From the NCBI GenBank assembly GCA_900545285.1, contig UQYK01000015.1, forward strand, positions 1-40,622: a stretch of DNA of 40,622 bases, read 5' to 3'. The first letter of the stretch is position 1. Each line of letters starts with the position of its first letter. The stretch comes from an uncultured Ruminococcus sp. (GTDB lineage Bacteria; Bacillota; Clostridia; Oscillospirales; Ruminococcaceae). A program made the translations under genes and the position numbers. Positions 15,564-24,200 of the stretch are shown one piece after another. A model generated the notes under the pieces. It saw nothing but the letters and a program-made list of their open reading frames with translations, had not been told where the DNA came from and ran no database searches.

Positions 15564-16469
15564 CTATGCCAATTTTCTTGCCACAAATTTTCCTGCATGA
15601 ATCGCAGAATTTACCGTATGGGTTACGCTCATCATGTTGACTCTCACAGAAGTATCCAACCCAAACTGCTGCGCAATTCTTGGCACTTCATTTGCTGCCA
15701 GCATGATGCCAAGTCCCAGCAGCATATTGGTCTGCCATGTCAGCAGCCCTAAGAACATCAGGCTTGTCTGCAAAAATGCCGTCAGACATAGGGCAAAGAT
15801 CTGCTTACACCAGCCGTTGAAACCGTCGGAAAATCCTCTTGGAAGGGAGAACATATACAGACTTCCCACCGCAATCTGGCACAGCAAAATACCGCCCCGC
15901 TTGATGTTGGCAAAGAATAGCTTTACCACACAGTAGGCCAGCGCAATCATGGTCAGCAGTCCTAATAACCCTGAATATCCGCCCATATTTTTTAGCACCA
16001 CTTCTGCCGTTGTGCCTAAATCTCCGCAAGTTGCACCGATAAATGAACCGATTAGATCTCCTGAAAATGTAGTTTGCAGCGTGATGCAAAACTTGTACAT
16101 CTCCACTGGAACTTTCGTGAACAAGCTGACCGCCATAAAGCCTTTCAACACGTTCAGACAGGTACTCTGAATGTTTGCACGTCCGGTCTGATATTCGATT
16201 GCTGTATCAAATACTGCAACTACCAGCCCTGCGGCAAACAGCGTCCAACCAAACAGGGAAAACAGCTGCAAAAAAGCGCTCACCCAGGACTGGCTGAAAA
16301 TATCCGCACCCATGCCATTCATCATACCAAAAAACTCAGCAACTGCGCCGTATATGGTGTTGAACAGCCACTCCAGCATCACGTCCCAGACGGCTTCAGA
16401 AATGGCAGTCCCTACATCGGAAAACTTATCGCCCACCCACGACAGTGCATCGCCGATCCAATCAAACAT
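15564..16469 (-). CDS. VirB6/TrbL-like polytopic membrane protein
   Basis: A 301-residue protein with at least six hydrophobic segments and the sequence ANIKRGGILLCQIAVGSLYM near the middle, followed by a long hydrophobic region and a soluble C terminus. This matches the VirB6-like channel proteins of Tn1549/CTn elements. The N terminus has an amphipathic stretch (FDWIGDALSWVGDKFSDVG). The ATG at 16469 is preferred, with GGAG 8 nt upstream; it overlaps the upstream small gene by 8 bases. It probably forms the inner part of the conjugation channel. Confidence 0.85.
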   Translation of the reverse strand: MFDWIGDALSWVGDKFSDVGTAISEAVWDVMLEWLFNTIYGAVAEFFGMMNGMGADIFSQSWVSAFLQLFSLFGWTLFAAGLVVAVFDTAIEYQTGRANIQSTCLNVLKGFMAVSLFTKVPVEMYKFCITLQTTFSGDLIGSFIGATCGDLGTTAEVVLKNMGGYSGLLGLLTMIALAYCVVKLFFANIKRGGILLCQIAVGSLYMFSLPRGFSDGFNGWCKQIFALCLTAFLQTSLMFLGLLTWQTNMLLGLGIMLAANEVPRIAQQFGLDTSVRVNMMSVTHTVNSAIHAGKFVARKLA

Positions 16470-16632
16470 CGCCCACACTCCATTCTCTTAGTTTTTCTTC
16501 CGCCGATAACAGCCGCTTCATGTTCGCATACTGCCGGTTGGAACGGCAATAAAAACAGCGGCATTTCCGTTTGGTTTTCAGAAAATACCGCTTTGTAATA
16601 CGATAACAGCTGCACATTTTTTCTGTATGCAT
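16462..16632 (-). CDS. Small cysteine-rich basic protein (56 aa)
   Basis: The gene starts at an ATG 1 base after the stop of the HTH gene, with AAAGGAG 7 nt upstream, and ends inside the start region of the VirB6 gene (8-base overlap). The coupling on both sides supports translation. The product is very basic and has cysteines in C-x-C and C-x-C-x-x-C (CSCY at residue 7, CRCFYC at residue 24), which could bind a metal. The C-terminal half is a charged helix (MKRLLSAEEKLREW). I do not recognise a family. Confidence 0.6.
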   Translation of the reverse strand: MHTEKMCSCYRITKRYFLKTKRKCRCFYCRSNRQYANMKRLLSAEEKLREWSVGDV

Positions 16633-16633
16633 T

Positions 16634-16894
16634 TCAACACTCCTTTAATTGATATAACGTAGAACTGCGTCCGCCGCTTGTTCTCCAGCGCTTTTCACGA
16701 GTAATGAGTCCCGCAGTTTCCAGATCATTTAATGCACGAAACACCGTGGATTTCGACAAATGCAGATCTTCTGCAATCGTCCTGACGGACGGGTAGCACT
16801 CCCTGTTTTTGTTTGCACGATTGGACAGATACATGTACACCGCAACTGCCCTGTGAGGCAGTCCATACTCATAAATTTCTCTTGCAAAGTTCAG
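16634..16894 (-). CDS. Winged-helix DNA-binding protein, probable CTG start
   Basis: The protein contains a clear winged helix-turn-helix (PSVRTIAEDLHLSKSTVFRA then LNDLETAGLITREKRWR). The only standard in-frame start is a GTG at 16840, which gives 68 residues but cuts off conserved-looking sequence and has no ribosome site. The frame is open back to the VirD4 stop, and the stretch FAREIYEYGLPHRAVAVYMY looks like the usual N-terminal helix of such proteins. A CTG at 16892-16894 lies 10 nt after AGGAGG and gives 86 residues. I use it as the start with reserve. Related proteins in these elements act as small regulators or replication-type adaptors. Confidence 0.7.
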   Translation of the reverse strand: MNFAREIYEYGLPHRAVAVYMYLSNRANKNRECYPSVRTIAEDLHLSKSTVFRALNDLETAGLITREKRWRTSGGRSSTLYQLKEC

Positions 16895-16897
16895 GTT

Positions 16898-18679
16898 TTA
16901 CACACCTCCTGTCCTCGGAATTTTTCTTCGTTTTGGCGTTTCTTCTTCCAATTCTTCATCTTCTTCCGAAACTGTTTTTTTCATCTGCGGATACTGGATC
17001 TCCACTTCACGCATCAGTGCTTCCTTGCTCATGTAGGTGACAGTTCTTGCACCCCTGTCCTCCAAAATATACGGTTCTTCAAAGTAGATGCCCCACTTAA
17101 AGTACAGCTTCAGCGGCGAAATCATGGGATGCGTTCCCGTTTTCATGACAATAAACTGTCCCTTTGGCATAGATTTCAGCTCATCCACTGTGAGAAGCGG
17201 TCTGCCGATCATCTGGAGCGATTGGGATTTTTCCTTACCATGAGATACACTGCCTGACAAAATGGTCTGTTCACCCAGTGCCTTTGACAACACTTCTGCC
17301 GATTGGGAATTGGGCGCAAATCCACCGAAAATGGTTAGCTGTGTGTTATCCGTGATGATTTCCTGCCCCTCTTTGCCGTAGTTTTTGTTCAGCTGCGCAA
17401 ATGATTGAATGATCGCTACAATGCTGATTCTTCTAGAACGGCTTGCGGAAAACATGGCTTCTGCGCCCTCGATTTTTGGAAAAGTGCCGAATTCATCACA
17501 ATAAAACATCACTCTGTTTGGCAGGCGACCGCCGTTCTCATCGGCAATCACAAGAATTTCTCTGTATAGCTGCTGAATAATCAGCGATACCATGAAATAT
17601 TTGCTGACATCTTCCTCTGGAAGCACGATAAAGATTGCCGACTTTTCCCTGCAGAATTTTTCCGCATCCAATGCAGTACCAAAACACAGAATCTGCTCCA
17701 TTTCCGAGTCGATAAAGCTGTTCAGACGGGACAGGGCTGTACTCATGACCGACAACATCGCTTGATCTGCAGAGTGCAATGCGGAACCTGCAAGCCACTT
17801 CGCCTTATGCTCATCCGGCAGCCGTTCCATCAAAGCCTTGAAGCCGCTTTTGGGTGCAGTTTTTTTGACGGATTGCTTTTCCCACACAGGTTCCAGCAAG
17901 TCCTGAATCATCTTGAAAACCGACACAATGTGGCGTTCGTTTTTCTCACCGAACTCGGCAAGAAGCAGAATTAATGAAGCAAGCAGGCCCTCCGCTGCGT
18001 CGTAGAAAAAGGCGTTTGCACCGTAAGCTGCTGCGTCCCCTCCGCCGATACTGATAATGGTTTTCGCCGTGATTTTGGCGTACTTTTCGGCTTTTGCCTT
18101 TGCGGAAAGGTTGTGCTTATCGGACAGATAGATGTCCATATATTTGTTCACCAGATGCAGGATATTGTTTTCATCGGAGCGTGTGGGATTGCGTAAATCC
18201 AACACAGAAACATTGTAGTCGTAATACTTTTTCGCTATGCTGCCGTAATTTCGGAATACATCGCCCTTCGTGTCAGTTTGCAAAAAAGACATACCACTGG
18301 CGCAAGCAAATTCAATATTGGGATACAAGAAAAAAGCAGTCTTTCCCACGCCGGCAGCGCCAATCATAAGGGTATGCACATCGCCCTCGTCAACAAGAGC
18401 AATCGTCTGTTTTCCATGAGATTTACAGCCGACTACCGTTCCCTGAACTGTTGGCAGATATCTGCCTTTTCGCCAGTTTTCCACATCAAATGGGACTTGG
18501 GTATAGGTCTTTTTTACCTCTGCTTTTGTGGCAAAACGAGCAGTACCATGCTGACCATCGCCGATTTTCTTGGATTTGATTCCGTTCAGCGAATAGTTAT
18601 TGGAACAGTATGCCAGTATTAGCAATAAAACAAAAATGACCGACATTGCAATAATGCCGATTAGTTGGCCTTGTGTCAT
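16898..18679 (-). CDS. VirD4-type coupling protein (T4CP)
   Basis: A protein of 593 residues with one N-terminal membrane helix, Walker A IGAAGVGKTAFF and the TraG/VirD4 signature region (SFLQTDTKGDVFRNYG), then Walker B FYCDEFGTFP and the IVAIIQSFAQL motif. Coupling proteins bring the relaxase-DNA complex to the channel. The ATG at 18679 is preferred over the upstream one at 18703 because GGAGG is 8 nt before it; either is possible. It follows the primase-like gene closely. The C terminus is acidic, then basic. Confidence 0.95.
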   Translation of the reverse strand: MTQGQLIGIIAMSVIFVLLLILAYCSNNYSLNGIKSKKIGDGQHGTARFATKAEVKKTYTQVPFDVENWRKGRYLPTVQGTVVGCKSHGKQTIALVDEGDVHTLMIGAAGVGKTAFFLYPNIEFACASGMSFLQTDTKGDVFRNYGSIAKKYYDYNVSVLDLRNPTRSDENNILHLVNKYMDIYLSDKHNLSAKAKAEKYAKITAKTIISIGGGDAAAYGANAFFYDAAEGLLASLILLLAEFGEKNERHIVSVFKMIQDLLEPVWEKQSVKKTAPKSGFKALMERLPDEHKAKWLAGSALHSADQAMLSVMSTALSRLNSFIDSEMEQILCFGTALDAEKFCREKSAIFIVLPEEDVSKYFMVSLIIQQLYREILVIADENGGRLPNRVMFYCDEFGTFPKIEGAEAMFSASRSRRISIVAIIQSFAQLNKNYGKEGQEIITDNTQLTIFGGFAPNSQSAEVLSKALGEQTILSGSVSHGKEKSQSLQMIGRPLLTVDELKSMPKGQFIVMKTGTHPMISPLKLYFKWGIYFEEPYILEDRGARTVTYMSKEALMREVEIQYPQMKKTVSEEDEELEEETPKRRKIPRTGGV

Positions 18680-18695
18680 TTGGAACACCTCCATG

Positions 18696-20102
18696 TTATC
18701 CATATTCCATGTGCAACACCTCCGATGGTTCTTCGGTCTGCGTTTCTTCCTGCATGAGCTGCGGTGCAGATAATTCCTGTTCTACCTCACATTTCACAGT
18801 GCAGTCCGCAAGCTGATACAACAGCTTTGCAGTCTGAATCACCTGTTCCTTTGTACGTGATTGCGTATACCGCAAATCACGCATGACCGACTGATAAGCG
18901 GATTTTAAGTTGTCCTGTTTGGCACACAGTTTTCCCTTATCCGCATACGCTCTGTACTCGTCCGACAGCTTAACTTTCAGCTTTTCAAACATCGCATTTT
19001 CGTTTTTTCTGCCGATAAAAAATGCAGAAGCGGCTAAGGCATACTCGGCAAGATATTGGTATTGCCCATTTTGAAATGTCTTGGAAATCCGGTTGAGCAT
19101 TCTGTCAGGATTGCATTTGAAATATCGCAAATCTAACGCAATTTCCTGGTATTTTTCTTTACGGAAATGAGGAACAGCAGATAGGAACTCCACGCCGTGA
19201 AGTTGCTTCAAATCCTCATTAAAATCCTTATTCTTCGGAATAATTCTCGATACGCTTTCATATCCGTTCTCGTGAAGAATATCTGTTAAGCGTTCAGCAG
19301 CATCAATTCCTCCTGCATCGTTATCTGTGCAAAGTACAATTTCACTGAGATTGCAATGGTTTTTCAACGCTGTGAAAACCGCATTTTCGTACACACCGTT
19401 CATGGCAATGTAGCTATGCTTCTGCCAGTTTTCCGAATGCAATGTCAGGTAACTAAGCATATCTATAGGCGCCTCAAACACAAACAGTTTGCCTGACTCA
19501 CCAAAGTGGGCAAAGCTGTATCTGGTGTCGGAACCCTCACAAGTAATTCGAAAAGCTTTCCCAAAGGAATTGGTAGAGCGCAGATGCGCCTGCCGGGGAG
19601 CACCGTTTTCATCCATGCCCACAAACACTGCGTTATGATGTTCTGCATCCTCGTACAGCGTGTGCTGTTTTGCAAAATGTGTGATAATTTCCGGCGAAAT
19701 AAAGCGCTGCTTTATGAGGTAAGCATACACACGATGCATATTTTCATTGGCTTTCGGCAAGTGGAATTTCTTTATCTTTTTCTCCTGCACAGCCGCTTTC
19801 GGCGGACTGTGGGCAATGGGAGCAACACTTCTTCCCAGCAACTCGTTCATGGCAGTCTGAAAATCCATGCCATAGAAATATCGCATGAATTGGATGGCAC
19901 CGCCGCCGACCTGATTCTTGTGATCGAACCAAGCTGCACCGTGAATCATAATGCTGTCGTGTTTCCCACTGCCGTCATAATAAATCAGCTTGTATTCTCG
20001 CCCAACTTTCTCTAATTTCTCGCCCCTCATGCGGAGAAATTCTGTCAAGTCCACGCTGTTCGCAAGCTGCTTTTCCTCCTCTGTGTATGGAATATACGGC
20101 AT
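18696..20102 (-). CDS. DUF3991/Toprim primase-like protein
   Basis: A 468-residue protein. Residues about 115-190 match the DUF3991 region (VYAYLIKQRFISPEIITHF...). Residues about 205-300 form a Toprim domain with the first acidic motif FEAPID (Glu210) and the metal-binding TDNDAGG (259-265). The N terminus (1-95) has the CHC2-like fold pattern of primases (GGGAIQFMRYFYGMDF) but no zinc cysteines. Such proteins are thought to act on the incoming single strand after transfer. AAGGA lies 7 nt before the ATG. Confidence 0.88.
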   Translation of the reverse strand: MPYIPYTEEEKQLANSVDLTEFLRMRGEKLEKVGREYKLIYYDGSGKHDSIMIHGAAWFDHKNQVGGGAIQFMRYFYGMDFQTAMNELLGRSVAPIAHSPPKAAVQEKKIKKFHLPKANENMHRVYAYLIKQRFISPEIITHFAKQHTLYEDAEHHNAVFVGMDENGAPRQAHLRSTNSFGKAFRITCEGSDTRYSFAHFGESGKLFVFEAPIDMLSYLTLHSENWQKHSYIAMNGVYENAVFTALKNHCNLSEIVLCTDNDAGGIDAAERLTDILHENGYESVSRIIPKNKDFNEDLKQLHGVEFLSAVPHFRKEKYQEIALDLRYFKCNPDRMLNRISKTFQNGQYQYLAEYALAASAFFIGRKNENAMFEKLKVKLSDEYRAYADKGKLCAKQDNLKSAYQSVMRDLRYTQSRTKEQVIQTAKLLYQLADCTVKCEVEQELSAPQLMQEETQTEEPSEVLHMEYG

Positions 20103-20117
20103 ATTTGCATCCTTTCC

Positions 20118-20462
20118 TTAGAGTCCCACAATACTCCATAAATACAGCGGTGCAGTCAAAGAAAAGATCAGGCAACCAAATAAAATCGCCGGAGCCGTCC
20201 ATTCAAATTGTCCATGTTTGCGATAATCCATGTACGAAGTTGCGATCTTCACAAACAGCAAAATCGCCAGAATGACATCAACCACCGGGAACACCACATT
20301 GTTGACAATGGTCTTGATCTGTCCCTTGGCAGCATTCCAAGTGCTTTCCACTGCTCCGGCAACCTCACCATCTGCAAACGCCGTCAGGCTGCAAAGAAAA
20401 GCCAGCACAATAACAGAAACCGCCGCAATCATGATCTTTTTCGTTCTTTTACTCAATTTCAT
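20118..20462 (-). CDS. VirB2-like/DUF3852 small membrane protein
   Basis: A 114-residue protein with a signal-like N terminus (hydrophobic 10-30), then two further hydrophobic segments (about 56-72 and 88-112). This is the size and layout of the DUF3852/VirB2-like subunits coded before the T4SS genes in Tn1549-type elements. Its ATG overlaps the sortase stop by 4 bases (ATGA). It may form a pilin-like part of the channel; the role is inferred. Confidence 0.7.
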   Translation of the reverse strand: MKLSKRTKKIMIAAVSVIVLAFLCSLTAFADGEVAGAVESTWNAAKGQIKTIVNNVVFPVVDVILAILLFVKIATSYMDYRKHGQFEWTAPAILFGCLIFSLTAPLYLWSIVGL

Positions 20463-21238
20463 ATATTCTCATCCTCCATGATTTTTCCAACCAAAACTGT
20501 CCGGGAAGAACTGTTTGCGCCGGTGCAAGTGGACAGCATCACAAGACGATCCGTATCGGCAATTTCAATGTCATCGTAAATTACCGCACGATTTACCGCC
20601 TCACTCATGACAGTCCGCCAGCTGGAATCCGTATTGTAAATTTCGCCTGTGTTTTCCGTTACATCCACTGCGAAAAAGCACACGCAATATACATCATTTT
20701 CCGTGGTCAGCCAACCATAGCGATGGCTATCAAAATATGTTCTGTCAGTGAAATTCGTCACGTCCGCAAACATGGAACGATTGCTCATATTGTGACCGTA
20801 TAAAATATTGGAAACGCCCGAAAAATCGGCGTTACAGCGGTAATCCAAAAAGATGGAACCAGCATACAAATAACCGCCGTCTGCCCCATGATGCAAATAA
20901 AAGTCGTTATCCTCCGACTGCATGACGGGGTAATTGATGTGCGTATCCGGCACATAAATCCAGCCGATGGCGTTAGCATAATTTGCATTCATTTGCTGAA
21001 CTTGCGCTGTCAGCATTTGCGTGGTTGCTGTAGCAACAACAGGTATGTTCCCGGTTTCAGCCACAGCTTCATCCAACGTCTCGCATACCTCAAAATCCGG
21101 CGCATAATCCTTGATCTGATTCCATTCCATTTTCTGCGCAGCATCGTTTCCAAACAGCAGATACATTCCACCCCAGAAGAGAGCAGTTGCGGTCACAGCC
21201 AGCCCCATGCGGATTGCTTTTTTCTTATTCGTTTTCAT
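20459..21238 (-). CDS. Class B sortase
   Basis: A 259-residue sortase with an N-terminal membrane helix (9-30) and the class B pattern IGWIYVPDTHINYPVMQ and DFYLHH. The active-site residues are His149 (YGHNMSN), Cys238 (LSTCTG) and Arg246 (SSRTVLVG). The ATG at 21238 overlaps the adhesin gene by 14 bases, so enzyme and substrate are coupled. Sortases link surface proteins to the cell wall; the obvious substrate is the upstream adhesin with its TPNTGD motif. Confidence 0.95.
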   Translation of the reverse strand: MKTNKKKAIRMGLAVTATALFWGGMYLLFGNDAAQKMEWNQIKDYAPDFEVCETLDEAVAETGNIPVVATATTQMLTAQVQQMNANYANAIGWIYVPDTHINYPVMQSEDNDFYLHHGADGGYLYAGSIFLDYRCNADFSGVSNILYGHNMSNRSMFADVTNFTDRTYFDSHRYGWLTTENDVYCVCFFAVDVTENTGEIYNTDSSWRTVMSEAVNRAVIYDDIEIADTDRLVMLSTCTGANSSSRTVLVGKIMEDENI

Positions 21239-24200
21239 GTTCCACCTCAACAAAATCCGGGCAGAAAGCGGCGTTTTTATCAGCCTTTTCACTTCTGCGC
21301 TTCTTTTTTCTGCTGATGGCAAGTGCTGCGAAAATGATGACGCTTCCGGCAAGCATCAGATATGCCAGCGAATTCCGACCGCTGTCGCCGGTATTGGGCG
21401 TCGATTTTGTCACCGGAACCGCATCATCGTACATGACAACTTCCGTCACTGTGTCATCCGCATTCACCGTGAATTCCACATCATTTGCAATAGCGTAGCC
21501 GTCCGGTGCAATGACTTCATGCAGCGTGTAAGTTTCGCCGGCTTTGAGAACCGCCTCCAAATAATGCGGTTCTTTGGTTGAAGTCCATTCCTCAATGACG
21601 TCTCCATTCTTGTCGATAACCTGAAGCTTTGCGCCTGGAAGCTCCTCACCAGTGGTGATGTCCTGCTTGGAAATCCGCACTTTTGTGGTGTCGTCAACCA
21701 TAACAATCAGGGGATTACCATCTTCCGAAACAGCGACTGCGTCTACGTTTTCTACAGTAACATTGCCGTAAACGTCGACTGTAAAACTGATATCAGTTGC
21801 AATCACATAACCGTCCGGTGCAGCGATTTCTTTCAGCGTATAATCTCCGGCAGGAAGCTCCGTAACAACATGGTTTGTGCCGTCGGAAGTCCATTTTTCA
21901 ACCGTTTCTTCATCGCTGTTGATAAGCTCCATTTCTGCGCCGGAAAGTTCTTCTCCATACACATCCTGTTTGGAGATTTCAATGGTAATCGGCTTGTTTT
22001 CAGCTGTGATTCCCACAATTTCACCGTCCTCAGAAATTGTCATGAGATAGCCTTCCTCACTGAGAATGTAGCCTGTGGGAGCCTCAATTTCTTTGACAAT
22101 ATACTCGCCGTAGGGAACTTCATCAAATGCAAAATATCCGGTTTCGTCGGAGATTGCCGTCATAATTGCATTGCTTTCCACAAATTCTGTACAGTCTGTT
22201 TGGAACAATCCAAACAGTGCATTTTCCAGCGGTTCATCGGATTCATTCACTTTGATTCCTTCGATTTTTCCACGCTTCAGCTCATTTTCAAACTGACCGC
22301 AATCAATATTGACTGTTGTGACTTCCTGTCCCATATATTCAAAGTCCACAAGATACTTTTCGCCGTTCAAAACGTAATGCTCGTCTGTGGCAATTTCCTG
22401 CACATAATACTTGCCAAACGGGATTTTCTCTGCAATGACAGCCGTCATATTTTCATTCAGTGAGACCTCTGCAATCAGACCGTCCGCAGGAATGACAGAG
22501 CCGTCAGCAGCAGCAATTTCTTCCGCTGCAAACAGCCCGAAGCGGACATTCACTGCGCTGTTTTCTGCCGAAATGCCGAAGGTTTCATCACTTTCCATAA
22601 CCTTAGAAAGTGAGATCTCAACACCCTGATAATCATTGACAAATGACGTATTTACGGTATCCAGAACAGCGACTTCCTGCCCAGCATACACAAGCTCTAC
22701 AAACTGCGATTCGCAGTTCAATACATAGCCATAGGGAGCAGTAATTTCACGAATTTCATACTTTCCAAGATAGAGCAAATCCGTTTCCGCGTAACCGTTT
22801 TCATCCGTTGTCAGCTCAGCCACAACATCCCCTGCATTGGCACGAATTGTGCCGTCAAGAGTAACAATATCCTCAGAGGCGATCACCTGAAATACTGCAC
22901 CGGAAAGATTTCCGTTCGCAAACACGGGAGTGTAGATGGTCGGATTTACTATCATCTCGCCGTTTTCATCTGTGTAAGCGGAGGACGCCGCTGCAACAGA
23001 CACGAAGCTGTCGCCGGTTTTCTGAACGCTGATTCTGCCTTTCTGAGCGATGTTTTCCTTGTTGACTTTCACGATTGTCAAAGCGTTTTCTTCCTCTGCA
23101 TTTTCAGCGGAGATTGTGAAGGACACAGGAGTGCTGTCCAGCACATACCCGTAGGGAGCCTGAACCTCCACAAGCGTGTATTCTCCGTAAGAAAGAACTT
23201 CCGGTGTGATCAGATAGCCTTCGGAATTAGTATAGAATACGTCTATTGTGGTTGGCGTTGGATATCTGTAGGACATGGAAATCTTTTCGCCGTTAGAATC
23301 GTAAATCTCAAATCCTGCGCCCTCGTAGGGAATGGTATTTCCAGTTTCGGAATCCACTTTCACGATTTTTACATAGCTTTCAAATTCTCTGTTGTTCATA
23401 AGGAAGGCATAGGTTTTGCCGTTTTCACTGACGTACACATCGAAATCCGCAATCAACTCCGTACCTTCCCAACTGGCTGTCTGATGCACCGTGTACACGC
23501 CGTATGGCATATCTTTTGTCTGTGCAAATCCATTTTCATCACAAGTCAGATAGTCGCGCTCTGTTTCAGCAGCATTGTCATAACTGCCGGAACTCTTGAG
23601 GTAAACCTCAAATTCAGCGCCGACTTCCGGTGTTTCGATCTGCGTGCTGCCATCATCAGAATGCTTCAAAATGGAGATGTTTCCCTTTACCACATCCTCG
23701 GTCACGGCAACGGGAATCAGATTGCTTTCCACCGTATAATTCTTGGCTTCTGCGCCAACGGAATGCACCGTCTCATCCAGCAGATATCCTTCGGACGGCG
23801 AGATTTCCTGAAGCGTATAATTGCCGCAAACATATTCCTTTGTCTTGAAATATCCTTCCGAATCAGTGGTATAGGTGTCCACAAGATCGCCATCCAGATA
23901 CAATCCGTAAACTGCTCCTGCAAGTGTGGCGTCACCCTGTGCGGAACCGGTTTCTGCATCCTTTTTGACAACCTCGGCAGTAAATTTTTTCAGCACATTT
24001 TGGAACGTTTTCGTTGTGGTAGCGTCAGCCGTCAGCGTAGCCGTCTGATCAGCAGGAACAACGTATTTTATCGGCACATTCTTCTCAGAAATGGTGTAGA
24101 CAATCTTTTCGTTATTACTGTCATAGACGGGAATGTCAGAAAGTATGGCAATGCCGTCAGAGCCTGTTTTTATGGTATAAGTTTTGCCGCCGCCTGCGAT

